From CAISIP01 sp965278985 (lineage in GTDB: Bacteria; Pseudomonadota; Gammaproteobacteria; Burkholderiales; Burkholderiaceae_C), in NCBI GenBank assembly GCA_965278985.1, contig OZ257131.1, forward strand, positions 3,224,001-3,288,000: a DNA stretch of 64,000 nt. The letters run 5' to 3'. The notes beneath the pieces are model-generated. The model saw only the letters and a program-made list of their open reading frames with translations. It made no database searches and was not told the origin of the DNA. Below are positions 42,737-51,848 of this stretch, in pieces. Positions within the stretch are counted from its first letter, which is position 1, and the number at the start of each line of letters is the position of its first letter. Both the position numbers and the translations under genes were made by a program.

Positions 42737-43667
42737 GTACTCCGCAAAAGACACCGCAGCCGGCGTCCCCGCGCCGGCAGGCCGGCCCTCGGCCTGGCGC
42801 CGCTGGCGCGACCGCCTGCTGCTGCAGGAAGACCTGAACTTCCTGCTGACCAACCGCGTGCCGCGCATTGCACTCACGCGCTGGATGGGCTGGTTCAGCA
42901 AGATCGAGCAGCCCTTGGTGCGCCGCGCCTCCATCGCACTCTGGCGTGCCTGCACCGAGATCGACCTGTCGGACGCGAAGGAGCAGCAGTTCCGCAGCCT
43001 GCATGCGATGTTCACACGGGAATTGAAGCCCGGCGCGCGCACCGTCGACACCGACCCGGCCGTGCTCGCCAGCCCCTGCGACGCCATCGTGGGCGCCAGC
43101 GGCCGTGTCGCTGGCACACAGCTGTTCCAGGCCAAGGGCTTCCCCTACCAGATCGGCGACCTCTTCGGCGACGAACGTGCCGCGCGGCCCTGGCACGACG
43201 GCCACTACGTGACCTTGCGGCTGACCTCCGCGATGTACCACCGCTTCCACGCGCCGCACGACTGCACCGTGGAACAGATGCGTTACCTCTCGGGCGACAC
43301 CTGGAACGTGAACCCCATCGCGCTCCGACGCGTCGAGCGCCTGTTCTGCCGCAACGAACGCGCCGTGCTGAAGCTGCGCCTGGCCGATGGCGCGCCGATC
43401 GCGTTGGTGCCCGTGGCGGCCATCCTCGTCGCGAGCATCCGGCTGCGCTTCCTGGACACGCTGCTGCACCTGCGCACGCTGGGCGCCCGGCCCGTGCATT
43501 GCCACGCACCGTTTGCCAAAGGCCAGGAGATGGGCTGGTTCGAGCACGGCTCGACCATCATCGTCTTCGCGCCGCCCGGCTTCGCGCTGGCCGAGGGCAT
43601 CGCCGAAGGCAGCCGCATCCGCATGGGCCAGGCCCTGATGCGACGCGAGGCCGCCACGGCGAATTGA
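42726..43667 (+). CDS. psd: Phosphatidylserine decarboxylase-family proenzyme
   Basis: A 313-aa proenzyme that self-cleaves to make a pyruvoyl group. Ser 276 of HGST (family LGST/GGST) would become the pyruvoyl residue. SPCDAIVG and MYHRFHAPHDC supply the Asp and His of the self-processing triad. It normally converts phosphatidylserine to phosphatidylethanolamine. HGST in place of LGST is a modest departure. Whether this is the housekeeping Psd or a paralogue serving the neighbouring aminotransferase and glycosyltransferases cannot be told here; no pssA lies alongside. Confidence 0.87.
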   Translation: MVAEYSAKDTAAGVPAPAGRPSAWRRWRDRLLLQEDLNFLLTNRVPRIALTRWMGWFSKIEQPLVRRASIALWRACTEIDLSDAKEQQFRSLHAMFTRELKPGARTVDTDPAVLASPCDAIVGASGRVAGTQLFQAKGFPYQIGDLFGDERAARPWHDGHYVTLRLTSAMYHRFHAPHDCTVEQMRYLSGDTWNVNPIALRRVERLFCRNERAVLKLRLADGAPIALVPVAAILVASIRLRFLDTLLHLRTLGARPVHCHAPFAKGQEMGWFEHGSTIIVFAPPGFALAEGIAEGSRIRMGQALMRREAATAN

Positions 43668-43728
43668 CCCGGCATGCGCCGCGCGGCGGGCGCCGCCATG
43701 TTGCAGCGCAAAAACTACAATCGGCGGC

Positions 43729-44370
43729 ATGCAAGCCACCCGCATCATTGCCGTCCGCCACGGCGAAACCGCCTGGAACGTGGACACCCGCATCCAGGGC
43801 CAACGCAACATCCCCCTCAACGCCCAGGGCGTCTGGCAGGCCGAACGTGTTGGCCAGGCCCTGCGCGCGCATGCCCCCTTCGCGGCCATCTACAGCAGCG
43901 ACCTGCAGCGCACCATGGACACGGCCACCCCCATCGGGATCGCCACCGGCCTGCAGGTCACGCCCGAGCCCGGGCTGCGGGAGCGCGGCTTCGGGGAGTT
44001 CGAAGGTTTCACCTTCGCCGAGCTGGAGTTGCACTCCCCGCTGGACACCACCCGCTGGCGCCAGCGTGATCCCGACTGGGCCCCGCCCGGCGGCGAGACG
44101 CTGAACGCCGTGCGCGAGCGCATCACGCAGACCGTGAACCGCCTGGCCGCGCGCCACGAAGGCGAACAGATCGTGCTGGTGACCCACGGCGGCGTGCTTG
44201 ACGCGCTCTACCGCGTGGCCATGCACCTGGACATCCAGGCGCCCCGCACCTGGCAGCTGGGCAATGCCAGCATCAACCGCCTGTTGTGGACGCCCGACGG
44301 CATGTCGGTGGTGGGCTGGGCCGACACGGCGCACCTGCAGGACGCGTGGGTGGACGAAGCCACGGTCTGA
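43729..44370 (+). CDS. Histidine phosphatase (phosphoglycerate mutase-like)
   Basis: A 213-aa enzyme of histidine phosphatase branch 1. VRHGETAWN (R10, H11, E13) is the phospho-acceptor motif; IYSSDLQRTMDTA and LRERGFGEFEGFT follow, and VTHGGVLDALYR carries the second catalytic His. The pattern fits broad phosphatases (GpmB/CobC-like) rather than a true dPGM. The gene is preceded by AAAACTACAAT at 43710-43720, a plausible -10 region. Substrate unknown. Confidence 0.9.
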   Translation: MQATRIIAVRHGETAWNVDTRIQGQRNIPLNAQGVWQAERVGQALRAHAPFAAIYSSDLQRTMDTATPIGIATGLQVTPEPGLRERGFGEFEGFTFAELELHSPLDTTRWRQRDPDWAPPGGETLNAVRERITQTVNRLAARHEGEQIVLVTHGGVLDALYRVAMHLDIQAPRTWQLGNASINRLLWTPDGMSVVGWADTAHLQDAWVDEATV

Positions 44371-44678
44371 GGTTGCCTGCGCGCACATGGCGCATGTCTC
44401 GCGTGGCGAGCACCAATTCAACGGAATATTTCAACGGACTAATTCAAACGGATTAGCTCATTCGCACTATTAATTTGCGAGCAGCAGAATCAAATTGGAT
44501 GAGGTGTGTGAGCAAGTGAACAAATCACACATCCACTATTGCAGATTCACATTCAAGAGAGGATAGTGCTCCGCAATACCACTGCGGGGCCTCTCAGCAC
44601 CTCTCCTGCAAACGGCGTATATGCCCGCGCCGCTGCGATCAGGAACGAAGCGTGCCCCCCCGCGCAAGGAGGGTGGCC
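44371..44678. promoter_or_regulatory. AT-rich intergenic promoter region
   Basis: This 308-bp gap is markedly richer in A and T than anything around it. It holds three direct repeats TTCAACGGA at 44417, 44430 and (with one extra A) 44443, spaced exactly 13 bp apart. TCACACA/TGTGTGAG sequences occur around 44506-44532, and a GC stem (CCGCAATACCACTGCGG-like) near 44571-44588 precedes the next gene. AAGGAGGG at 44667-44674 is the ribosome site. No gene is seen. Confidence 0.6.
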
Positions 44679-46085
44679 ATGCGGCTGAAGCGGTACTTGA
44701 CGCCTGCCAATGCATTGGTGTGTGCACTGGTGCTGCTGGTGGCACTGGTGGTGCAGCTGCGCAGCAATGCGGGTGACAGCCCACAACATCGGGCCACGCC
44801 CGACGAGAGCTCGCGGCGCGTCACGCTGCTCACGGCCTTCTCCATCCAGGACAGCGCGCGTTACCAGTCGGCCTTCGCCCATTTCGAGAAGGAAACCGGC
44901 ATCGAGGTGATCCTGCGCGCCGCGGGCGGTGATTTCGCGGACCATGTGCAGGTGGCGACGCCGGGCTTCGACCCGCCGGACATCGGTGTCTTCGCGCAAC
45001 CCGGTGTGTTCCGCGAACTCGTGGCCGCCGGCTTCGTGCAGCCCCTGCCTGCGGACCTGTCGGCGCAGGCGGAGCGCGACTTCCCGCCCTTCCTCGACCC
45101 CGTGCTGCGTTACCAGGGCCGGCACTACGGCATCTGGGCGCGCGTGGCCATCAAGAGCCTGGTGTGGTACCGGCGCGCGCTGTTCTCGCAATACGGCTTC
45201 AGCGTGCCCCGGACGGACGTGGAGCTCATGGCGCTGGAGCAGGCCATGATGCGGCGCGGGCTCACGCCCTGGTGCGTCGGCGTCGCGGCGCGGGGCGCCA
45301 CGGGCTGGGTCGCCACCGACTGGGTGGAGGAATTCATGCTGCGCCAGGCCGGCCCGATGCAATACGACATGTGGGTGGCGGGCGAGCTGCCCTTCAGCTC
45401 GGGCCCGGTCCGCGCCGCCTTCGCGGCGTGGGACAGGATGGTCCGCACACCGGGCCTGGTGGCCGGGGGTGCGCAGGGCATCCTGGATACGCCCGTCGAG
45501 GAAGCCGCGCGCCGCTTCGCCAGTGATCCGCCGGTCTGCATGATGATGCGCAACTCCGAGTGGGTCACCTCGGAATTCCCCGACAGCAACGCCATCGGCC
45601 CCAACGACCCCATCGACTTCTTCGTGCTGCCCGGCCACGACGCGTCCACCACCGAGCTGCTGGTGGCCGGCGACGTGGCAGCGGCCCTGAATGCACGCCC
45701 GGACACCCTGCGCGTGCTGCGCTACATGGCGTCCGCCGACTTCGCGCGGCGCCGCGCCGCCGTGGGGGCCTACCTGTCGGCCCATGCCGATGTGCTCCCC
45801 AACAGTTATGCCGACCCGTTGTCCGCGCGCCTGTCCACCGTGTGGCGGCGCGCCGACCTGATGCGCATGGACGCCTCCGACATGATGCCGGGCGCCCTGG
45901 GCACGGCCGCCTTCTGGAACGGCGCCGTGCAGCAGCTGCGTGGCGCGTCCGTGGCGGAGGTCACGGCCGGCATCGACCGCAGCTGGCGTGGCTGGCAGGT
46001 GCAGCAGGAGCTGGCACGCACCACGGGCGCGCCAGACAAAGACGGCGCCAGCGTGCAGGCCAAGGCATCCACGCGCGTACCCTGA
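44679..46085 (+). CDS. Orphan extracellular solute-binding protein
   Basis: A 468-aa periplasmic-binding protein of family 1 (sugar-type). An uncleaved-looking N-terminal helix (NALVCALVLLVALVVQL) may anchor it in the inner membrane. The mature fold shows FEKETGIEVILRAAGGDFADHV, GVFAQPG and VCMMMRNSEWVTSEFP, typical of ABC sugar receptors. The ATG at 44679 has a strong AAGGAGGG; the frame extends nine codons earlier. There are no ABC permease or ATPase genes nearby. Instead it lies 10 bp upstream of a membrane c-di-GMP phosphodiesterase, so it probably reports ligand to that protein rather than feeding a transporter (inference). Confidence 0.85.
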   Translation: MRLKRYLTPANALVCALVLLVALVVQLRSNAGDSPQHRATPDESSRRVTLLTAFSIQDSARYQSAFAHFEKETGIEVILRAAGGDFADHVQVATPGFDPPDIGVFAQPGVFRELVAAGFVQPLPADLSAQAERDFPPFLDPVLRYQGRHYGIWARVAIKSLVWYRRALFSQYGFSVPRTDVELMALEQAMMRRGLTPWCVGVAARGATGWVATDWVEEFMLRQAGPMQYDMWVAGELPFSSGPVRAAFAAWDRMVRTPGLVAGGAQGILDTPVEEAARRFASDPPVCMMMRNSEWVTSEFPDSNAIGPNDPIDFFVLPGHDASTTELLVAGDVAAALNARPDTLRVLRYMASADFARRRAAVGAYLSAHADVLPNSYADPLSARLSTVWRRADLMRMDASDMMPGALGTAAFWNGAVQQLRGASVAEVTAGIDRSWRGWQVQQELARTTGAPDKDGASVQAKASTRVP

Positions 46086-46095
46086 GGTGTCCACC

Positions 46096-48747
46096 ATGTC
46101 TGCCCTCGCCTCTGCGCCGTCCCCGCCCGTCGCGCTGCACCGTTCGGGCCGATGGCGTGCCCGGCTGCGCGCCGGCGAACTGCTGATCGGCGAGCGACTC
46201 GCGCTGTTCTCACTGCTGGCGGCCGGCATCATCCTGTCGCTGCTGGCGATGTTCTTCGCCGGCCAGTACAACGGCCTCATGCTCCAGACGCGCTCGGTGG
46301 ACGGGCTGCGTTTCGGCCAGCGGGTGGGCCAGCTGGTCTTCGCGCTGGTCCGTGAACGGGACCTCGCGCAGAACGCCGAGGCGCTGGGTGCCAGCGCCCC
46401 GCGCCGCACGGTGGCCGCGCGCCGTGACGTCGACGAAGCCCATGCGGCGCTGCAGGCTTTTCTGGACAGCTCCAGCACGGTACGCGCGCTGGTGCAGCAG
46501 GACGCGAGCATCGACGAACTGCCACGGTACCTGTCCCGCCTGCGCGCACGGCTGGACCAGAAGACCATGAGCGAGAGCACGGTGGAGACGCTCTACAGCG
46601 AAGCGGTGCAGCAATACCTGCGCATCGCCGGCCTGGTGGAGGAGCGCGACATCGCGCCCGCGCTGGGCCTGCGCACCAACAGCCTGCTCAGCGTGACCAC
46701 CCTGGTCGACGAAATGTCGCGCCAGGCCGCGATGTTGCGCCGCATCGAGCGCAGCAGCGCCGGCGGCGCACTCACGCAGGACCGCGGCGCGCTCGGTCCG
46801 CTGCTGGAGTCGCATCGGCGCAGCGACCAGATCCTGTCGGCACTGGCCGCGCACAGCGACCGGGCCGTGGCCCAGCAGGCGCGCGCGATCCAGAACACCG
46901 CGGCCAACCGATCCATCCAGGACTTTTGCGACAAGCTCGCGCTGGGCGCCTGGAGCGCCAACTACCAGCCACGCTGGGGCGCGCTGCTGGAGGACGCCGA
47001 CAAGCTGGTGGACATGACGCAGGAGTCACGCCTGCAACTGGCCAACGGCTTCATCGACCTGGCCGAACGCCAGGCAGCGGCGATGCGTGACGACCTCGCC
47101 AAGGTCATGGCCCTGAGCGCGATGCTGGTGGTCGTCATGGGCGTGGCGATGTGGTTGCTGTACCGCTCCATCGCGCAACCGCTGCGGGCCATCACCGAGG
47201 CCTCCAAGGCCACCATCGCGGGCCAGCTGGACACCAGCATCGACTACCACAAGAACGACGAGGTCGGCTACCTCGCGCGCTCCCTGCAGGTGCTGATCGA
47301 CACCATCGCGCTGTTCAACGCCGAGATGGTGCGGGCGCGGGCGGGTGTGGCGCGCGGCGACCTGCAGGCCCGCGCCGACGGCTCGCGCTTTCGCGGCGCC
47401 TGGCGCGCGCTGATCGACCGCTTCAACGACACGCTGGACGAGTTCGCGGGCGTGCACCGCCAGCTGCAGCAGCAGGCATTCCACCACCCCGACAGCGGCC
47501 TGCCCAACCGCCTGGGCCTGGCCCATGCGCTCGCGGACCGCGGCCCGCCCGAGACACCATGCACCGTGCTGCTGCTGCAGCTGGTGCGGCTGGAGGACCT
47601 GACCCTGACCCTGGGCGCCGATTTCGCCGTGGCCGTGGTCCAGGCCATGGCGCGGCGGCTGCAGGCACGCTTCGGAGCGCGCTACGTGGTCGCGCAGATC
47701 GGCGCCTCGGAGTTCGCCTTCGTGCACCTGGGGACCACGGCCGACCTGGACGCCGCGGCCGCCGAGGTGCTGCGGGCCTGCGAGGAGCCGCTGGCCTACG
47801 GCGACGCCCAGGCCACCACGCCCGGGCGCGTGGGCGTGGCCATGGGCACGCTGGGCGACCTCAAGGAGCTGGTGACCAACGCCACCATCGCCTCGCGCCG
47901 CGCGCGTCCCCAGGCGCTGCCCGGCTACGTGGTGCACGACGAGGCCTACCGCCGTGCGCGCGAACGCGCGCGGCGCATCGAGCTGACATTGCCACGGGCC
48001 ATCGCAGAGCGGGAACTCTTCATGGTCTACCAGCCGGTGCACGACGCGCTCGCCGGTACCGTCACGGGCTTCGAATGCCTGATGCGCTGGCGGCTGCCCG
48101 ATGGCAGCTTCATCTCGCCGGTGGACTTCATCGCCGTGGCCGAGGAGACCGGCCACATCCTCGCGCTGGGCGAGATGGCGCTGCGCTCCGCCTGCCAGAG
48201 CTTCATGGCACCGCAGGTGCGCGCGGCCTTCCCGGAGGCGCTGCTGTCCGTCAACGTGTCACCGCGCCAGCTCACCGAGACGGATTTCGTGCGCACCATC
48301 GAGGACACGCTGCGCGACACCGGCATCCCGCCACGGCTGCTGGCGCTGGAGATCACCGAGTCGGCCTTCATGGACAACCCGCAGCAGTGCATCGAGCGCA
48401 TCGGCACGCTGCGCGCCATGGGCCTGAAAGTCTACCTGGACGACTTCGGCACGGGGTATTCGTCGCTGTCCTACCTCACGCACATCCCGCTGGACGTGCT
48501 CAAGATCGACCAGAGCTTCGTGCGCGGGCGCAGCGCCGACCCCGCGAACCAGCGCATCGTCGCCGCCGTCATCAACCTGGCATTGGGCATGGGCATCGTG
48601 CCGCTGGCCGAAGGCGTCGAGACCGCCGCCGAGCGCGACTGGCTGCTGTCGCTGGGATGCCAGCGCCACCAGGGCTACCTCTATGGCCGGCCGGCCCCCA
48701 TCGAAGACCACATCGCGGCCGCACGTGCCCGCGCCAGCACGGCCTGA
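46096..48747 (+). CDS. Membrane EAL phosphodiesterase with degenerate GGDEF
   Basis: An 883-aa inner-membrane protein. Helix 1 is at about 34-55, a long helical periplasmic region resembling a nitrate/nitrite-sensing (NIT) four-helix bundle spans about 60-335, helix 2 is at about 337-360, and HAMP at 360-412. The GGDEF-like domain (about 465-620) has the catalytic motif changed to GASEF, so cyclase activity should be lost. The EAL domain (about 635-875) keeps the catalytic set: ECL in GFECLMRW, NVSPRQL, ITESAFMDN, DDFGTGYSSL, KIDQSF and AEGVET. It should hydrolyse c-di-GMP in response to a periplasmic signal, perhaps from the binding protein encoded just upstream. Confidence 0.9.
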   Translation: MSALASAPSPPVALHRSGRWRARLRAGELLIGERLALFSLLAAGIILSLLAMFFAGQYNGLMLQTRSVDGLRFGQRVGQLVFALVRERDLAQNAEALGASAPRRTVAARRDVDEAHAALQAFLDSSSTVRALVQQDASIDELPRYLSRLRARLDQKTMSESTVETLYSEAVQQYLRIAGLVEERDIAPALGLRTNSLLSVTTLVDEMSRQAAMLRRIERSSAGGALTQDRGALGPLLESHRRSDQILSALAAHSDRAVAQQARAIQNTAANRSIQDFCDKLALGAWSANYQPRWGALLEDADKLVDMTQESRLQLANGFIDLAERQAAAMRDDLAKVMALSAMLVVVMGVAMWLLYRSIAQPLRAITEASKATIAGQLDTSIDYHKNDEVGYLARSLQVLIDTIALFNAEMVRARAGVARGDLQARADGSRFRGAWRALIDRFNDTLDEFAGVHRQLQQQAFHHPDSGLPNRLGLAHALADRGPPETPCTVLLLQLVRLEDLTLTLGADFAVAVVQAMARRLQARFGARYVVAQIGASEFAFVHLGTTADLDAAAAEVLRACEEPLAYGDAQATTPGRVGVAMGTLGDLKELVTNATIASRRARPQALPGYVVHDEAYRRARERARRIELTLPRAIAERELFMVYQPVHDALAGTVTGFECLMRWRLPDGSFISPVDFIAVAEETGHILALGEMALRSACQSFMAPQVRAAFPEALLSVNVSPRQLTETDFVRTIEDTLRDTGIPPRLLALEITESAFMDNPQQCIERIGTLRAMGLKVYLDDFGTGYSSLSYLTHIPLDVLKIDQSFVRGRSADPANQRIVAAVINLALGMGIVPLAEGVETAAERDWLLSLGCQRHQGYLYGRPAPIEDHIAAARARASTA

Positions 48748-48879
48748 ACGGGCCGCGCCGCACGCGCCACGGTTCCCAAGAGGGCGCCGCGCCCCTAAGA
48801 TGGGGGCCCTTCCAACTCGCGCAACCACCACCCGCGCCGCTTGCTGCATGGCCGCATCGTCCCGCATCCGGCAACCTGC

Positions 48880-51732
48880 ATGGACCCGCAGAACCCGCCC
48901 CGCCTGAAGGCGCTGCGCCTGCGCAGCTACCTGGTGGCACTGGTGCTGGTGGCCGCGCTGCCCGCCTTCGTGACCGCGGGACTGGCCGTGTGGCGCGCGG
49001 CCCAGTCGCACCACGCGGCGTCCCGCGAGCGGCTGCTGGAGACCGCCCGCGCGCTGGCCCGCGCCATCGAGTCGGAGCTGGACAACCGCGGCACCCTGGT
49101 GCGCGCGCTGGCCGCCGCGCCCTCGCTGGCGAGCCTCGAGCCGCAGGCGATGAACGCCTGGCTGGAGCGCGCCCAACTCGCCACGCAGGCCCAGGTGTTC
49201 CTGGAGCCGCTGTCGGTGCTGACGCTGCCCGGTGCGGACGCCGGCCTCACGCCGCGTGGCATCCCGCGCAGCACGGCGCAGGAAGCGGCGCGCACCGGCC
49301 TGCCGGCCCTCTCCAACCTCCACGCCGCCCCGGACGACGGCAGCCCGCGTGTCGCGCTCACGGTGGCCTACCAACCCCTGGGACAGACGCCATGGCTGCT
49401 CTCGCTGGTGATGGCGCCCCAGCAACTGGTGCGCGCAGCGCAAGCAGCCCAGTCCGCGCAGCCCGGCACGCAGGGGGCGCAGCTGCTGATGGCCGTCACC
49501 GATGGCACGGGACGCATCGTGGCGCGCTCGCGCGACCAGGAGCGCTTCATCGGCCGCAAGGTACCCGACTGGCAGACGCTGCAGAACGTGGGCGCGCCCC
49601 AGGGCCTGTTCGAGGCCACCACGGCCGAGGGTGGCAAGGTGATCTTCGCCTTCCAGACCCTGCGCAACACCCCGGGCTGGATGGTGGTGACCGGCGAGCC
49701 GCTGCAGGCCTTCAACGCCGGCTGGCAGCAGCCGCTGCGCGAGATGGCCGCCTGGGGCGCCGCGGCCGTGCTGCTCGCGCTGCTGCTGGCACGCTGGCTG
49801 TCGGGGCAGATGCTGCGGCCGGTGCGCCAGCTCGCCGACAACGCACGCCGCGTGACGAGCCCGGAGTCGGCGGCAGCCTCCGGCCCCGCCGCACCCACCG
49901 CCGCCACGCTGCGCATCGCGGAATTCGAAGACCTGCGCGAGAGCATCGCCAGCGCCGAGGACACGCTGCGCCGCCGCGCCGAGTCGGAGCGGCGCAGCAA
50001 GCAGAGCCTGGCGGCCAGCGAGCGGCGTTACCGCGCCATCGCCAACGCAGGGGCGCTGGTGCTGTGGTCGCACGATGTCACCGGAAAGATCTCCGCCGTC
50101 ACCGGCTGGCAGGCGCTCACCGGGCAGGACGAGCAGACGGGCCTGGACGGGCGCTGGATCGACCACATCCACCCGGACGACCGCGGCGCGCTGTGGGCGG
50201 CGCGGCAGGAGGCGTCCGCGCCGCCCTACCGCGCGGACCTGGAGATCCGCATCCGCGTGGCCGACGGCAGCTGGCGCTGGGTGCGCGTGCGCAGCGCACC
50301 GGTGTTCGACGCCGAGGGCCGGCCGGAGGAATGGATCGGCGTGATCGAGGACGTGGACGAGCGGCGCAAGGCCCAGGCCCGCATCACGCACATGGCGCAC
50401 CACGATGCGCTGACCGGGCTGGCCAACCGCCTGAGCTTCCGCGAGCAGGTGGACATCGCCCTGCACCGCGCGCGCCGCGGAGAGCAGCATGCCGTGCTCT
50501 ACATCGACCTGGACCGCTTCAAGGAGGTCAACGACACCCTGGGCCATCCCGTGGGCGATGCCCTGCTGCTGGCCGTGACCGAGCGCCTCAAGGCCCTGGT
50601 GCGCAGCGGCGACACGGTGGCGCGCCTGGGCGGCGACGAGTTCGTGATCGCGCAGGCCCAGGTGCGGGAGCCGGCGGACGCGGCGGACCTGGCCACGCGC
50701 GTGGTGCAGGCCCTGGGCGCGCCGTACGAGCTCAGCGGCCAGGTGGTGCAGATCGGCGCCAGCGTGGGGGTGCACGTCATCACGTCCGAAGACGTCGACG
50801 CCGACGAGGTGATCAAGAAGGCCGACATGGCGCTGTACCGCGCCAAGGAAGAGGGCAAGGGCCGCCATCGCTTCTTCGAGCCCGGGATGGACGCCCTGAT
50901 GCGCGAGCGCCGCCGCACCGAGATGGAACTGCGCCGCGCACTCGCCGAGCACGAGTTCGAGATGCGCTACCAGCCGCTCGTGAACACGCGCAGCCGCAGC
51001 CCCAGCGGCCTGCAGTCGCGGCTGTACTGGCAGCACCCCGAACGCGGCGAGCTGCAGGTGCGCGACATCATTCCGCTGGCCGCGGGCATGGGCCTGCTGG
51101 TGGACATCGGCCAGTGGATCCTGGAACATGCCTGCGCGGACGTGGCTCTCTGGCCGGAGGTGCCGCGCGTGGCCGTGAAGATCACCAGCACCCACCTGCA
51201 CAACCGCAATTTCGGTGCCCACGTGCGGCGTGCCCTCGAACGCTCCGGCCTCGACCCGCACCGGCTGGAGCTGGAGATCAGCGAGTCCGGCCTGCTGCGC
51301 AACCCCGAGGGCGTGGCCCAGATGCTGTCGGAACTGCGGGCCCTGGGCGTGCGCATCGTGATGGACGAATTCGGCGCAGGCGACTCGGCGCTGGGCTGCC
51401 TGCGCGGCTTCGCCTTCGACAAGGTCAAGATCGCCGCGGCGCTGGTGCGCGACGTGGGCGTGCGCAAGGAGGGCGACGCCATCGTGCGCGCGCTCACGGC
51501 GCTGTGCGACAGCATGGGCATCATGTCGGCCGTCGAAGGGGTGGACAACGAGGCCCAGTTCCGCATCCTCAGCGACGAGGAATGCACCGAGGTGCAGGGC
51601 AGCCTCTTCGGTGGCTACCGGCGTGCGAGCGAGGTGCAGGCCATGGTGCGGGATTGGCAGGGGCGTCCCGATGGCAGCCTGCGGCCCCAGGGTGCCGTGG
51701 ACGATTCCGGCCGCATGGGCCTGCGCCCCTGA
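48880..51732 (+). CDS. Membrane diguanylate cyclase with degenerate EAL
   Basis: A 950-aa protein. Helix 1 is at about 15-38, a dCache-like periplasmic domain follows (FIGRKVPDWQTLQNVG, FAFQTLRNTPGWMVVTGEP), with helix 2 at about 288-310 and a PAS domain at about 380-500. GGDEF is intact at about 583 (RLGGDEF), with an inhibitory I-site RSGD five residues before it. The EAL domain is degenerate: QSRLYW replaces EALLRW, and DEFGAGDSALG replaces DDFGTGYSSL. It should make, not break, c-di-GMP. Start at 48880 (MDPQNPP) is chosen over 48841; the ribosome site is weak. It lies 132 bp downstream of the phosphodiesterase with the opposite degeneracy. Confidence 0.9.
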   Translation: MDPQNPPRLKALRLRSYLVALVLVAALPAFVTAGLAVWRAAQSHHAASRERLLETARALARAIESELDNRGTLVRALAAAPSLASLEPQAMNAWLERAQLATQAQVFLEPLSVLTLPGADAGLTPRGIPRSTAQEAARTGLPALSNLHAAPDDGSPRVALTVAYQPLGQTPWLLSLVMAPQQLVRAAQAAQSAQPGTQGAQLLMAVTDGTGRIVARSRDQERFIGRKVPDWQTLQNVGAPQGLFEATTAEGGKVIFAFQTLRNTPGWMVVTGEPLQAFNAGWQQPLREMAAWGAAAVLLALLLARWLSGQMLRPVRQLADNARRVTSPESAAASGPAAPTAATLRIAEFEDLRESIASAEDTLRRRAESERRSKQSLAASERRYRAIANAGALVLWSHDVTGKISAVTGWQALTGQDEQTGLDGRWIDHIHPDDRGALWAARQEASAPPYRADLEIRIRVADGSWRWVRVRSAPVFDAEGRPEEWIGVIEDVDERRKAQARITHMAHHDALTGLANRLSFREQVDIALHRARRGEQHAVLYIDLDRFKEVNDTLGHPVGDALLLAVTERLKALVRSGDTVARLGGDEFVIAQAQVREPADAADLATRVVQALGAPYELSGQVVQIGASVGVHVITSEDVDADEVIKKADMALYRAKEEGKGRHRFFEPGMDALMRERRRTEMELRRALAEHEFEMRYQPLVNTRSRSPSGLQSRLYWQHPERGELQVRDIIPLAAGMGLLVDIGQWILEHACADVALWPEVPRVAVKITSTHLHNRNFGAHVRRALERSGLDPHRLELEISESGLLRNPEGVAQMLSELRALGVRIVMDEFGAGDSALGCLRGFAFDKVKIAAALVRDVGVRKEGDAIVRALTALCDSMGIMSAVEGVDNEAQFRILSDEECTEVQGSLFGGYRRASEVQAMVRDWQGRPDGSLRPQGAVDDSGRMGLRP

Positions 51733-51848
51733 TACCCGGCGCGCACCGGGCGGCGCGACGACCGCCGCGTGACACAGCCACACACACCTGCGCCGCGCCC
51801 GGCGCCGTGCATCCGTTACCCTTGGCGCCTTCGGAGGCAGGAGGCGAT

